From positions 1-64,000 of the forward strand of contig JAZRVS010000032.1 in NCBI GenBank assembly GCA_045599365.1: a DNA stretch of 64,000 bases, in the 5' to 3' direction. How positions within the stretch are numbered: the stretch's first letter is position 1; each line of letters opens with the position of its first letter. Below the pieces are notes generated by a model that ran no database searches, had not been told where the DNA came from, and worked only from the letters and a program-made list of their open reading frames with translations. The DNA is from UBA1715 sp045599365. GTDB lineage: Bacteria > Bacteroidota > Bacteroidia > Bacteroidales > UBA1715. A program made the translations under genes and the position numbers. Below are positions 26,501 through 35,793 of this stretch, in pieces.

Positions 26501-28351
26501 TGGTTCGTATTGGGTAAAGACCATAGTTAGTGTGTCGTAGTTGCTTTGATAACGTTTGATATCATCAAATGTTACGTTGATAATTAAACTATCGCTTGCG
26601 CATAATTCATTAGCAAAATCAATACTTACATCGGGCGTTTTACCCACACTTATTGAGTCTTTTTCCTTAATGATATTTGAAACAACACAGCCTGTATAGG
26701 TTTGTAGCGTAATGCGGTAGGCATATACACCTTCTTTGTCGTATGTGTGAGAATGGGTTAGATTTCCTGATTTTGCTTGGGTTGAAAAATTATCAATTTC
26801 GTCGTGAGTTCCATCTTCGTAATAATCCCAAGTGATTTTTGCAATAGAGTCTTTATCTGTCTTGTAGGAGTAGTTTGCAGAGAGAGAAACTTCTAATGGT
26901 ACACAACCACTGCGAGGCGATGCGTGTGTTGATAATCTTGGTAATGTAACTTCAATGTTGTTGTTTAGTAAAGTGTCAGCTGTACAATAATTTGGGCTGA
27001 TTGCATAAACATGTGTGGAGTAAAAACCTTCTAAATCAAACTCTTTTGAGAAAGATGCACCTTCATACATTGTCATATCGCTGATTCCCCAATAAAATTT
27101 AGTGTTGGGGACATTACTCGTCGCTGAAAAAGGAGATGTGATGGGAATAGAGCAGTAAAATGCTTCAGTTGGAGAAGCGATAATTTGAAGAGGTTCTTCA
27201 ATAGATACTGTTTCGATAACGTCTTTTTGACAAGTCCCATTACTAACGTGTAACTTTATTTTATACGTACCAGCTTCGGTAATTTCAACTTTGAGTTCTT
27301 TGGTTTCAGATTCCACTGTCCCGTCATTCAAGAAATCCCATTCCCAAGAGTTGTTTTTGGAAGAACTTGCGTCAAAAAAAGTAATTGTTCCTGGACAATA
27401 TTTAGTTTTTGTTCCTGATGTTGAAATATATGGCTTTTTTGTATTCAAATCTTTTTTTATTTCTATTGCATTGATGGTTACGGCAGGAAATTCGTCTAAA
27501 ATGCTTATTTCTGGTTGGTAGTCAATCAATTGAATGCTGCGAGCAGAAGAGTTTTCGCATTCTGTTTTACTTATAGCTGATAGTGTCGGGTAATAACTAC
27601 CAAATCCGTTGTACGTATGGCTTGGAGCATTTTCTCCGTCATAATCAGTATCGTCACCAAAATTCCAATGAAACGATACAATATTTTCGTCTTCAGTTTG
27701 ATTTGTAAATGTTACGGTAAGTTGAGGTTCGCAAACGCGAGTTTTGTTGACGGAAAAAGAAACAGCAGGGTAGTCATCGTAGGTTTTTACGGAAATGGAT
27801 TTTCGTTCTCTATTGGAACAATTGTGAGCGTCGGTAATAGAAAGGAATATATCAAATTCGTCAGCAAATCCGAAAGTATGTAGAGGTGGTTTTTCTGTTA
27901 AATAACTCGTTCCATCCGATAAAATCCAAGTATAAGAGACAATGGTGGTATCAGAAATTATACTATCAATTGAAAATTGAAATGGTTTGTTTTCGCATGT
28001 AAATTCCTTGTCGGATTTAATTGTTACATCGGGATCATTGTAAACTGTAATGTAATTTTCTTTTGTTATTGTTTGTATTACTTTATTACCCTCTTTTACT
28101 CGCATAGAGATAGAGTATTTCCCTGGGGTAATATATGTTTTTTGTATGCTATCTTTTTGCACAAAATATTTTTCTTGTTCAACACTCCATTCGTAAGTAT
28201 AATTATCAATTATAGATTCATCAGTTGTATTTTTTAGAAATATTTTGAGGGGGGAACAACCACTTGTTGTGTCAGCAACAAAATCAAATCCTTGCGCAAA
28301 GGAGTTGAAAACACATAGTATGCAGACTATAAAAGCAAGGAATCGATTCAT
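23549..28351 (-). CDS. giant secreted PKD-repeat protein with CHU_C (type IX secretion type B) sorting domain
   Basis: The 1600-residue protein has a signal peptide (MNRFLAFIVCILCVFNSFAQ as RFLAFIVCILCVFNSFAQ), then many PKD-type beta-sandwich repeats recognisable by W(E/D)FGDG or W.FGNGT phrases (for example HWNFGDDT, TWDFGNGTTSEG, RWEFGDG, YWEFGDGETKE, LWDLGNGRTSTE) and regularly spaced cysteines. The last about 90 residues are the gliding-motility-associated C-terminal domain: LPEAFTPNDDGINDIAFVRG, IFNRWGQIVFES, GWDGTFHNE, YAYTIKAK. In T9SS species such type B domains direct export and cell-surface attachment via SprP-type partners. It is likely a surface adhesin or glycan-binding protein. 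It has its own -7 box. No T9SS component is encoded nearby. Confidence 0.94.
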   Translation of the reverse strand: MNRFLAFIVCILCVFNSFAQGFDFVADTTSGCSPLKIFLKNTTDESIIDNYTYEWSVEQEKYFVQKDSIQKTYITPGKYSISMRVKEGNKVIQTITKENYITVYNDPDVTIKSDKEFTCENKPFQFSIDSIISDTTIVSYTWILSDGTSYLTEKPPLHTFGFADEFDIFLSITDAHNCSNRERKSISVKTYDDYPAVSFSVNKTRVCEPQLTVTFTNQTEDENIVSFHWNFGDDTDYDGENAPSHTYNGFGSYYPTLSAISKTECENSSARSIQLIDYQPEISILDEFPAVTINAIEIKKDLNTKKPYISTSGTKTKYCPGTITFFDASSSKNNSWEWDFLNDGTVESETKELKVEITEAGTYKIKLHVSNGTCQKDVIETVSIEEPLQIIASPTEAFYCSIPITSPFSATSNVPNTKFYWGISDMTMYEGASFSKEFDLEGFYSTHVYAISPNYCTADTLLNNNIEVTLPRLSTHASPRSGCVPLEVSLSANYSYKTDKDSIAKITWDYYEDGTHDEIDNFSTQAKSGNLTHSHTYDKEGVYAYRITLQTYTGCVVSNIIKEKDSISVGKTPDVSIDFANELCASDSLIINVTFDDIKRYQSNYDTLTMVFTQYEPWPLAPNQLPTNIYPTIDQQIPVKETFSMKFTDTIGFHLASYTISDNGCSTTIDLNDGVTINGPMTFLTVSPTDCEKPYLYQYSFAKNYNAQTWEWFIQKVGDNSWTQIAENNDTLKIDFSNYGGRGQYFIKVTSHNPESGCDMSDSILTTVTDIVADFELKTYEPCLGDIAEFDVDPITMGQDIVSWEWIYDWNGKKDSLLFAKAEQQKAGYTIDRYDYYPNARQYIFDTTNITSVTVKVTDINGCTDLISKPVTVFEAHADFEADVVSDCLPFISNFTDKSTSEHSITNRTWDFGNGTTSEGNETSIQTEYNTKGNKTVSLSIIDDHGCKDTTTIRDYIKPILPNSQFHIKNEKVCLGHEAEFINDVHAYGYENSLSRYRWEFGDGIIEESTGNLPDTTKHIYTQEQKGKYEIKLLTYCTSPEGNECVDSSTNSIDIKDVGAQIKIKDSDLCKEPGQKFIVYLDNTIYNTNTKSFSWWKIDGGDSIYVSNKRTFQVVTFDNFGDQSLWLNTKSDYYGCEDTTISIPIHVPGYEASIIADKDAACIHEDVTFSLFDTLNLYRYNCYWEFGDGETKEMNTLNTTHQYTALAINDDNTYNVQFFVDAPGCKTRDISVDVKVFPVIAMFTRGLEDLDTAGCAPFSVQLYNTSVAGPEASYLWDLGNGRTSTEKNPTISISNINEAIPISLSVTSNICNDTIRKNIATYPVANISIDMDSSICYGETITATATGDFSSIQWQPAKLFSNSKNPNTNITIPHSQYIYIDSKNKYNCSHRDSVFVYVQQKPYYYGAPDSLLLFYNNEGNSQLASQKTNNLIAGQTYNLNVKKIQGVNYLWSPMTYLSCSDCESPDVDLSCIQDECLNFPDYLDYQISMSDSLGCFSNDTTIHFNIIFDSKIALPEAFTPNDDGINDIAFVRGWGIKEFLEVKIFNRWGQIVFESDDMSIGWDGTFHNEPQAMDTYAYTIKAKNLKDEEIFVKGYITLLR

Positions 28352-28369
28352 GTGCTATAAATTCTTGTA

Positions 28370-28377
28370 CAAAGATA
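28370..28377 (-). promoter_or_regulatory. -7 element of the PKD/CHU_C gene
   Basis: TATCTTTG on the minus strand, an exact TAnnTTTG match 19 bases upstream of ATG 28351. Confidence 0.6.
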
Positions 28378-28387
28378 ACATTTATGC

Positions 28388-28422
28388 AAAAAAAAAGAGA
28401 CGTTTGATAAAGAAACGTCTCT
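28388..28422 (-). terminator. intrinsic terminator of the glycogen operon
   Basis: On the minus strand AGAGACGTTT and AAACGTCTCT form a ten-base stem around a seven-base loop, followed by a run of nine T. It lies just downstream of the glycogen phosphorylase stop (28449) and before the PKD gene promoter. Confidence 0.92.
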
Positions 28423-28448
28423 TCTTATTTGTGAATACTTATATCACA

Positions 28449-31013
28449 TTATATCCAACGAACGTAAGAGAAATCTTGACGATATGGAAGATTTTTGTTA
28501 GAAGGATACATTCGAATACCATAGTTAAATATACCAGAACGATTTGGTGTTGTTGCTAATGTGTAAACAGCCAAATTACCTTCCATTGCGGAGAATGTAA
28601 ATGGATGGCATTTAACAATTTCGCGTTCTTCAGCCTCATTTTGTTCTGTTAAAATGAATTCAAAATTGATATCTTCTGGTTTCAAGCCTTTAAGGTCAAC
28701 TTTAATAGTTCCGTTGTATGGCTCACCAAGTTTAAAAGGTTCGTTTGATTTGTCAATTTCAACAGATTCAACGTAGATTTGATCCCAAACTTCTGCAACT
28801 TTTTGTTTCCAACTAACTAATTCGTCAACAAGTTTATAGTTGTCTTTTTTCAAAATTGCAGCACGTTCTCCCAATTTGTTATAGAAATGTTCTTTGTAGT
28901 CATCAATCATACGTTTTGTTGTGAATTCAGGAGCGATTTCAGCAACGCATTTTTTGAAATATTGAATCCATGCATGAGGAACATCATCAACGCCACGTTC
29001 GTAGAACAATGGTACAATTTCGTTTTCCAAGATAGTGTAAATCATTTCACTATCAAGTTTGTTTTGCATATCTTGATTTTGATATGTACGTTTTTCAGGC
29101 AATGCCCAACCAGCACCTTCACGATAGCCTTCGCACCACCAACCATCAAGTACGCTGAAGTTCATGGCACCATTCATTACAGCCTTCATACCTGATGTAC
29201 CCGATGCTTCTAATGGTCGAGTTGGCGTATTCATCCAAATATCAACACCTTGTACTAACTGTTTGGCAAGATTCATATCGTAGTTTTCCAAGAAGACTAT
29301 TTTACCCAAGAATTCAGGTAATTTGGAAATACGTACAATTTCTTTAATAATATCTTGTCCTGGCTTATCTGCAGGGTGAGCTTTTCCTGCAAATACGAAT
29401 TGTACTGGGTAGTCTGGATTGTTAACGATTTTGCTCAAACGTTCTAAGTTGCTAAACAACAAATAAGCACGTTTGTATGTGGCAAAACGGCGAGCAAAAC
29501 CGATAGTCAATACATTTTTGTTTAATGTTTGGGTTACGCGAACAATCTTCTTTGGATCTTCAAATTTGTCTGTCCATGATTTACGAAGAGCTTCTTTTGC
29601 GTATGTGATTAACTTTTCACGTTGAGCTTGACGAATTTTCCAAATCTTTTCATCTGCAACACTATAGATTTTGTTCCAATATGATGCATCTGATTTATTT
29701 TCTAAAAATTCTTCTCCAAATGTTTCCTTGTATAATTTTTGCCAAATTTTTGCAGTCCATGTTCCGTAGTGAACACCATTGGTAACATATCCGATAGGTG
29801 ATTCATCAACTGTATAACCTGGCCATAAGTTTTTGAACATTTTTTGTGAAACAAGTCCGTGCAAACGGCTTACGCCATTGATGCCACACGATGTACAAAT
29901 AGCAAAGTGACTCATAGAGAAGAATTCACCATTATTATCTGGGTACATTCTACCAAGGTTCATAAATTCATTCCAATTTAACCCAAGACGTTCTGGGAAT
30001 TGACCAAGATATGTCATCATCAATCCTTCTGGGAAAGAATCGTGTCCTGCTGGAACTGGAGTGTGAGTTGTGTACAACGAAGATGCACGAACAATTTCCA
30101 ATGCTTTAGGGAAAGAACAATTTTCGTGTTTAATCAACGTACGAAGACGTTCCAAGTTGATAAATGCTGCGTGACCTTCATTACAATGGAACAAATCGCA
30201 TTTTTCGCCAACAGCTTCCAATAAGCGTACACCACCAATACCAAGCAACATTTCTTGTTTTAGACGATTTTCGTTATCACCGCCATACAATGCGTGAGTA
30301 CAACCTTTATCGTCATCACGGTTTTCAGAAATATCAGTATCCATCAAATACAATTTGATTCGACCAACTTTCACCAACCAAATTTGTGCGTGCATAAGAC
30401 GCCCTGGCATACCAACTTGAATCATCACTCGGTTTCCATTTGCGTCAACAACAGGAGAAATAGGTAATTCTGATTGATTTTGAGGATTATATTCTGCAAT
30501 TTGGTCTCCTTCTAACGATAATGTTTGTTTGAAATAACCATATTTATATAAGAAACCAACCGCAACCATATTTGTGTTAGTATCACTGGCTTCTTTCAAA
30601 TAATCTCCAGCTAAAATACCAAGACCACCAGAGAATATTTTTAATGAATCATCAAGACCATATTCCATACTAAAGTATGCAATACGAGGTGTTTTTTCGT
30701 CTGGTTGAACAGACATATAGTCATTGTATTTTTTCAATACAGAATTGTAACGATCAATAAAGTCTTGATCTTTTTCCAATTGACTCAATCGTTCAGCGCT
30801 AATACCTTTTAATACTGCGATTGGATTTTGTGTTTTTGCCCAAAGTTTTTCGTCTATTTCTTGGAACAATTCCATTGCTTCGTAGTTCCATGTCCACCAA
30901 AGGTTATTTGCTAATACACTCAAATTTTGCAAATTCTTTGGAAATGTTGACTGTACGATCACACTTCTCCATTGTGGATCGTTATGTCTGTTTTGATTTA
31001 AATTCGCTGCCAT
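28449..31013 (-). CDS. glgP: glycogen/alpha-glucan phosphorylase (GT35)
   Basis: The 854-residue enzyme releases glucose-1-phosphate from alpha-1,4-glucans. It belongs to the bacterial/archaeal alpha-glucan phosphorylase branch: YFSMEYGLDDSLKIFSGGLGILAGDYLKEASD near residue 110-140 (SGGLGILAGDYLK), HCNEGHAAF, THTPVPAGHDSF, VTNGVHYGTWT and the PLP-binding segment EASGTSGMKAVMNGAMNFSVLDGWW near residue 620 (SGTSGMKAVMNGA, Lys binds PLP). It has an extra C-terminal domain of about 120 residues after position 740, beta-rich. It is the last gene of the glycogen operon, 13 bases after the GH57 gene, and is followed by a strong terminator. Confidence 0.95.
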   Translation of the reverse strand: MAANLNQNRHNDPQWRSVIVQSTFPKNLQNLSVLANNLWWTWNYEAMELFQEIDEKLWAKTQNPIAVLKGISAERLSQLEKDQDFIDRYNSVLKKYNDYMSVQPDEKTPRIAYFSMEYGLDDSLKIFSGGLGILAGDYLKEASDTNTNMVAVGFLYKYGYFKQTLSLEGDQIAEYNPQNQSELPISPVVDANGNRVMIQVGMPGRLMHAQIWLVKVGRIKLYLMDTDISENRDDDKGCTHALYGGDNENRLKQEMLLGIGGVRLLEAVGEKCDLFHCNEGHAAFINLERLRTLIKHENCSFPKALEIVRASSLYTTHTPVPAGHDSFPEGLMMTYLGQFPERLGLNWNEFMNLGRMYPDNNGEFFSMSHFAICTSCGINGVSRLHGLVSQKMFKNLWPGYTVDESPIGYVTNGVHYGTWTAKIWQKLYKETFGEEFLENKSDASYWNKIYSVADEKIWKIRQAQREKLITYAKEALRKSWTDKFEDPKKIVRVTQTLNKNVLTIGFARRFATYKRAYLLFSNLERLSKIVNNPDYPVQFVFAGKAHPADKPGQDIIKEIVRISKLPEFLGKIVFLENYDMNLAKQLVQGVDIWMNTPTRPLEASGTSGMKAVMNGAMNFSVLDGWWCEGYREGAGWALPEKRTYQNQDMQNKLDSEMIYTILENEIVPLFYERGVDDVPHAWIQYFKKCVAEIAPEFTTKRMIDDYKEHFYNKLGERAAILKKDNYKLVDELVSWKQKVAEVWDQIYVESVEIDKSNEPFKLGEPYNGTIKVDLKGLKPEDINFEFILTEQNEAEEREIVKCHPFTFSAMEGNLAVYTLATTPNRSGIFNYGIRMYPSNKNLPYRQDFSYVRWI

Positions 31014-31026
31014 TTACAGTTTTATA

Positions 31027-32499
31027 TTATTTATTGTTAGTTTTTTGTTTTTTTGTCGTCGATTTTGTTGTCTTTGTGGTTGCCTTTTTCTCTTTTTCAG
31101 TTTTTGTTGCTTTTGTTGCTTTTGTTGCTTTTGTCGTCTTTTTTTCTTTGACTACTTGGTTAGAAGCAGTTTTTTTCGTTGCTACCTTCTCAACTTTTTT
31201 AGAAGTTGTTTTTGTTTCTTTTTGTTTCTTTTTTGCATCTTCCAACTCTTTCAAAATAGCTGTATGTTTTGCAATTTCGGCATCAAGTTCATCTTTTGAC
31301 AATGTTCCAAGTTTTGTACTCGTTGGTACTTTATTCAATTGTTCGGCGAAATCGGATACGATATTCATAAAGTTTATGAATGCTTCGTAAGGTGTTTGGT
31401 ATGGACTAAAGCCAGCTTCATGATTGAAGAATTTCGTACTCATATAGTGGAAATTTTCGCTTGCTTGCAAACGATTCCAATCTGTTGTTAGTCTATCATC
31501 GTTTACCGCACGAACCAAACGGTGTAAAGAACTCAATGTGTCAAACGCTTGTTTTTGAAGGTTATTTCCTAACCATGCAGATAAATCACGTTCTTCGTCA
31601 GCGCAAGATGTATATTGAGGAACACTCAAAACTGAAATTGGTTGTAGGTTCTTTATAACTTCAGAAGGTGTTACAAATGCTACATTTTTGTTAGCAACAA
31701 TCATTGAAACAAAAGCCGAGAAAAAGTCAAATATGCCAGATTCAGCACGATTATGTACACCAAATGTGTTGTAGTCAAAAAACAAGTTTACTAATTCTTC
31801 TGATTCCAATGATTTTAAAATCCAAGCAGTGTATTTGTCAGCAGTTAGAGGCCATTCACTCCATGTTTGACGAGAAAAACGTAATGCTATGTCGTCTGTC
31901 AATTTGAAGTTGCGAAGAAGAACTTTTAGGCGAGGTTGTTTGTCGCAACAATACAAGAAATTTGGACTTTTCCATCCTAAAATTTGATCTGCGCCCTCAG
32001 CCAAAATACCATTGAACCCAAGATGATATATTTGTTCTCCTAATTCGTCAGAATAAACAAATCCTGTGTTTTTGAATACTTTAGGTTGTTGACCGAACAA
32101 AGCATTTATTTTTTCTACATTGGCTTGTGCTTGTATTGCAAATTCATCGTTGTTGATAGTTGAAATCAACGAATGTGCATCTGTTTCTGCAACAAATTCA
32201 ACACAACCTGTCTTTGCTAATTGTTTGAAACTCTCAATAACTTCAGGTGTGTACATTTCAAATTGTTCTAATGCACTTCCAGAGATAGAAAAACTCACTT
32301 TGAAAGCTTTCTTATTTGCATTAATAAGCGAAAGCAACAAGTTGTTCATCGGTATGAAGCACCGCTTCGCAATTGTCAACGCATTTGATTTGTTTGAAAA
32401 ATCGTCATAATAATAGTGGTCCTGACCAATATCGAAGAAACGATACGAACGCAACCGAAATGGTTGATGAACCGAAAAATGCAAACAAATGTTTTTCAT
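31027..32499 (-). CDS. GH57 family glycoside hydrolase with Lys/Thr-rich tail
   Basis: The 490-residue protein starts MKNICLHFSVHQPFRLR, with the GH57 motif HQPFRLR, and has the SGSALEQFEMY, EFVAETDAHSL and FDYNTFGVH blocks that correspond to conserved GH57 strands; the last is usually DYETFGEH, so two positions differ and the activity is not certain. Related genes next to glycogen debranching and synthase genes are annotated as alpha-amylase or 4-alpha-glucanotransferase. Residues about 423-490 form a low-complexity tail of Lys, Thr and Ala (KATKATKATK), like a histone H1 tail, unusual for a GH57 enzyme. It is third in the operon, six bases from the synthase gene. Confidence 0.9.
   Translation of the reverse strand: MKNICLHFSVHQPFRLRSYRFFDIGQDHYYYDDFSNKSNALTIAKRCFIPMNNLLLSLINANKKAFKVSFSISGSALEQFEMYTPEVIESFKQLAKTGCVEFVAETDAHSLISTINNDEFAIQAQANVEKINALFGQQPKVFKNTGFVYSDELGEQIYHLGFNGILAEGADQILGWKSPNFLYCCDKQPRLKVLLRNFKLTDDIALRFSRQTWSEWPLTADKYTAWILKSLESEELVNLFFDYNTFGVHNRAESGIFDFFSAFVSMIVANKNVAFVTPSEVIKNLQPISVLSVPQYTSCADEERDLSAWLGNNLQKQAFDTLSSLHRLVRAVNDDRLTTDWNRLQASENFHYMSTKFFNHEAGFSPYQTPYEAFINFMNIVSDFAEQLNKVPTSTKLGTLSKDELDAEIAKHTAILKELEDAKKKQKETKTTSKKVEKVATKKTASNQVVKEKKTTKATKATKATKTEKEKKATTKTTKSTTKKQKTNNK
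31102..31128 (-). repeat. three tandem 9-base units in the GH57 tail
   Basis: TTTTGTTGC is repeated three times exactly on the plus strand, coding Lys-Ala-Thr three times on the minus strand. The repeat keeps the frame, so copy-number change would alter tail length without breaking the gene. Confidence 0.85.
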
Positions 32500-32505
32500 A
32501 TCTAA

Positions 32506-33807
32506 CTACCTTTCTGATAAATTTTTATACACTTCTTTGATTCGTTTTGCAGCATTATCCCATTTTATGCTGTCAACTTCTTTTTTTCCATATTCTCTAA
32601 ACATTTGACCGAGAGCATCGTATGAAATAATACCATAAATAGCATCTGCCATAGAATCAACATCCCAAAAGTCAACTTTTATGGCATGTTGTAATACTTC
32701 GGCAACACCAGATTGTTTAGAAATAATAACGGGCACATTTGATCTCATTGCTTCCAATGGTGATATTCCAAACGGTTCTGATACAGAAGGCATTACGTAA
32801 ACATCACTAATAGAAAGCATGTGAATAACGTCATCTCCTCTTAAGAAACCAGTAAAGAAGAAATTCTTTGAAATACCCAATTCGGCAGCGCGCCACATCA
32901 TTTTTTCAAGCATATCGCCACTGCCAGCCATTACGAATTTTACATTCTTTTTCCTCTGTAAAACCTTTGCTGCGGCTTCCAAAAAATATTCTGGACCCTT
33001 TTGAAATGTAATACGCCCCAAGAATGTAACAATTTTGTCATCAAAAGATTTTTCAAATCGTAAAGATGATTTTGCTCCAATAGCTTCAACACCGTTATAA
33101 ACGGTAGTTACTTTTGATTCAGGAACTCCATAGTGATTGATAACTATGTTTCGAGTTAAATTGCTTACTGTCAAAACTCTATCTGCACAGTGCATTCCGC
33201 GTCGTTCCATATCGTAAACGATTTGGTTCACGTTCATACCACTTCTATCAAATTCCGTCGCATGTACGTGTACAACAAGAGGTTTCCCTGATGCATTTTT
33301 TGCTGCAATCCCCGCATCATACGTCATCCAATCGTGAGCGTGTATTACGTCAAAATTAAATTTTTTTGCAATTTCTTCTGCAATATAAGCATAACTGCTT
33401 ACTTCTTGCATAAGTCCACCACCATAGCCTCCATGAAGGTTTATTGTCCCAGTGTCGGCATTAGAGTACGTCTTGAATTGTCTATCAACAGAAACACGAT
33501 TGTTAATTATATCGTAGTATTCATCTTCTGTGATGTAAGGAATCAAGTTGGCTCCAATAGTTACATATTGTATGTTCTTGTTCTTTTCTACTTCTGCACC
33601 GAAATGATAATGATTGATTTTTACTCGGATAGTATTAGCACCTACAAGTTGCATTTTACTTTGATCCTCATCACCATAGGCACGCGGAACGACAAAAATA
33701 ATGTCAACGCCCTGACGAAGCATAGCCTTTGTCAAGCCTAAACAAGCAGTTCCAAGACCGCCAGAAATATGTGGTGGAAATTCCCACCCAAACATTAGAA
33801 CCTTCAT
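32506..33807 (-). CDS. glycogen synthase-like glycosyltransferase (GT4)
   Basis: From ATG 33807 the protein has 433 residues and begins MKVLMFGWEFPPHISGGLGTACLGLTK (GWEFPPHISGGLG), the nucleotide-sugar loop of GT4/GT5 glycogen synthases. Later come VIHAHDWMTYDAGI (about 145), FLGRITFQKGPEYFLEAA (about 265) and the E-x7-E motif PSVSEPFGISPLEAM (about 345). It adds glucose from a nucleotide donor to glycogen; UDP- or ADP-glucose preference cannot be seen. The start at 33846 is rejected because it would run into the debranching gene and precede this motif by 13 basic residues. It is second in the operon, seven bases downstream of the debranching gene. Confidence 0.93.
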   Translation of the reverse strand: MKVLMFGWEFPPHISGGLGTACLGLTKAMLRQGVDIIFVVPRAYGDEDQSKMQLVGANTIRVKINHYHFGAEVEKNKNIQYVTIGANLIPYITEDEYYDIINNRVSVDRQFKTYSNADTGTINLHGGYGGGLMQEVSSYAYIAEEIAKKFNFDVIHAHDWMTYDAGIAAKNASGKPLVVHVHATEFDRSGMNVNQIVYDMERRGMHCADRVLTVSNLTRNIVINHYGVPESKVTTVYNGVEAIGAKSSLRFEKSFDDKIVTFLGRITFQKGPEYFLEAAAKVLQRKKNVKFVMAGSGDMLEKMMWRAAELGISKNFFFTGFLRGDDVIHMLSISDVYVMPSVSEPFGISPLEAMRSNVPVIISKQSGVAEVLQHAIKVDFWDVDSMADAIYGIISYDALGQMFREYGKKEVDSIKWDNAAKRIKEVYKNLSER

Positions 33808-33814
33808 ACCTTTT

Positions 33815-35764
33815 TTATTTTTGTTCTTCTGTTGTAAAATTTTCAATCAATTTACAAATTCGTAATGCTGCGCCAACCGACCACGCTTGAGAAATTGCGC
33901 CACGAGGCGTATAAGGAGGATTTCCATCAAACATTTCTCCGATTGTTCCCAATCCATATTCTTGTACCAAGTTCTCTAAATCGGCATAGATTCGTTTTAT
34001 TTCAGATACACCAGAACGACCATGCAATTTTAAATATGCTTCAGCATACGGAGCTAAAAGCCACATTAAAACACCTCCGTTGTGGTATGCGATATCACGT
34101 TCTTCAATAGTACCTGTTATGGTCCCTTTGTAATCTCCACTTTTAGGTGATAAAGTTCTAATTCCACAGGGTGTAAGCAATTCTCGTCTCACGTGTTCAA
34201 GTACAGAATGACGTTTCTCATCATCAAGAGCAGAAAATGGCAATGAAGCCCCAAATATTTGACTTGGACGCATAGAAAAGTCTTTGTATCCATTTACACA
34301 AAAGTCTGCTAAATAACCTCGCTCTTCATCCCAAAATGTTTCAACAAACGATTTTTCAATTTTTGCAGGAATATCTTTCCATTTATCATGGAATGACTTC
34401 TTTGTTATTAATTCTAATGCAAAGCAGATGGCATTATACCATAAAGCGTTAACTTCAACAACATATCCCCAGCGTTTTACAACTGGAATACCATTGATTT
34501 TTGCGTCAACCCAAGTAAGTGCTTTATGTTCATTTGGCAAAAACAACAAGCCATTGTCATGCATAACCACATTGCCATTTTTTCCTGACATGTATGTATC
34601 AAGAATTTCTTCTACTTTCTTTTGATACAATTTGCGTGTTTGAGCAACGTCTTTTGTATTCCAATTGTATTGTTGTACAGAACGTATGAACCACAATGCG
34701 GTATCAATTGACTCTGTATTGGTGTGTTCTATGTTTCCTTTATTTTTGTAAATGTATCCATCAATATCAGGAGCCATTGTGTCAAGTACTGCACGACAAG
34801 TGTCCCAGTCGCCTTGAGCAAGCGTTAGTCCTGGTAATGAAACCAAACTGTCTCGTCCCCACAAACCTGTCCATGGAAAACTTGCAATCACTTCACACCC
34901 TTTAGGAGAACGATACATAAACTGACGAGCAGCATGACGTAAACATTCTTCAAAATTGTTTTGAGAATCTCTTCCTTTGGTTTCTTTTTCAAATAGTGAT
35001 TTTAACAAAGATGATTTGATTGCTTGTAATCCTGCAGAAAAGACTACTGAATCTCCTTCCTTCAACGACACTTCAAAGTATCCAGGAGTAAATAAATCTT
35101 CTTTACAATCATATCCACGTTCGCTTTCTCTGTCATAGGTAAAATCTCTATACCAATCAGGAGCAGTGATAAATTCATTTTTCTTTGAAAGTTGCATATT
35201 CAAAGTCGGAAATTTCTCGTATAAACAACTTGCGATACCATTTTCTATTACAGAATGACGTGTATTTGCAGATAAATTCGCATGAGTCATTTCATGAACT
35301 TTGCGGAATGCTAAGAATGGCCGTAATTGTAATGTTGCATTCTTTTGTGATGAACTTACAACAGAATAGCGAATCAAAAATCGTTCGTCATTGTCAACAA
35401 GAACCATCTCTTTTTTCAAAACTAAACCACCAACACGAAAGACAATCGTTAAAATAGGTGAGTTTTTATATGATTCAATGTATTTGTATCCTGAAGGGAA
35501 AAATTCATTGTTGAATTTATGCGTAGCTAAATGAAATGGAGTTTTTTCGAGAATAACTGTTTCGTCTAACGAGGATAAAAGCACATAGTTATCTCCATCA
35601 ATTTCTTTGATAGGACTCACTAATAGTCCATGATATTTACGAGTGTTACAACCAAGAATAGTTGAGTTCGCATACGATCCAGCTTTGTTCGTACGAAGGA
35701 ATTCGCGTTGCAAAGAACTCTGTAAATCTGTAACTTGTTGACGAGAAAATTCTAAGTATTCCAT
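33815..35764 (-). CDS. glycogen debranching enzyme (amylo-alpha-1,6-glucosidase family)
   Basis: The 649-residue protein has an N-terminal GDE_N-like beta-sandwich (about 1-270: REFLRTNKAGSYANSTILGCNTRKYHGLLV, visible as NTRKYHGLLV) and a C-terminal (alpha/alpha)6 barrel of amylo-alpha-1,6-glucosidase type (about 280-640) with FPWTGLWGRDSLVSLPGLTLA (about 305, WGRDSL), NTESIDTALWFI and a late RDIAYHNGGVLMWLLAPYAEAY block (YHNGGVLMWL). It cleaves alpha-1,6 branches of glycogen in the cytoplasm. It is the first gene of the four-gene glycogen operon; a -7 box is at 35794-35801. Confidence 0.94.
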   Translation of the reverse strand: MEYLEFSRQQVTDLQSSLQREFLRTNKAGSYANSTILGCNTRKYHGLLVSPIKEIDGDNYVLLSSLDETVILEKTPFHLATHKFNNEFFPSGYKYIESYKNSPILTIVFRVGGLVLKKEMVLVDNDERFLIRYSVVSSSQKNATLQLRPFLAFRKVHEMTHANLSANTRHSVIENGIASCLYEKFPTLNMQLSKKNEFITAPDWYRDFTYDRESERGYDCKEDLFTPGYFEVSLKEGDSVVFSAGLQAIKSSLLKSLFEKETKGRDSQNNFEECLRHAARQFMYRSPKGCEVIASFPWTGLWGRDSLVSLPGLTLAQGDWDTCRAVLDTMAPDIDGYIYKNKGNIEHTNTESIDTALWFIRSVQQYNWNTKDVAQTRKLYQKKVEEILDTYMSGKNGNVVMHDNGLLFLPNEHKALTWVDAKINGIPVVKRWGYVVEVNALWYNAICFALELITKKSFHDKWKDIPAKIEKSFVETFWDEERGYLADFCVNGYKDFSMRPSQIFGASLPFSALDDEKRHSVLEHVRRELLTPCGIRTLSPKSGDYKGTITGTIEERDIAYHNGGVLMWLLAPYAEAYLKLHGRSGVSEIKRIYADLENLVQEYGLGTIGEMFDGNPPYTPRGAISQAWSVGAALRICKLIENFTTEEQK

Positions 35765-35793
35765 TTATCAAAAGGTTCTATTTCAGTCCGTGG

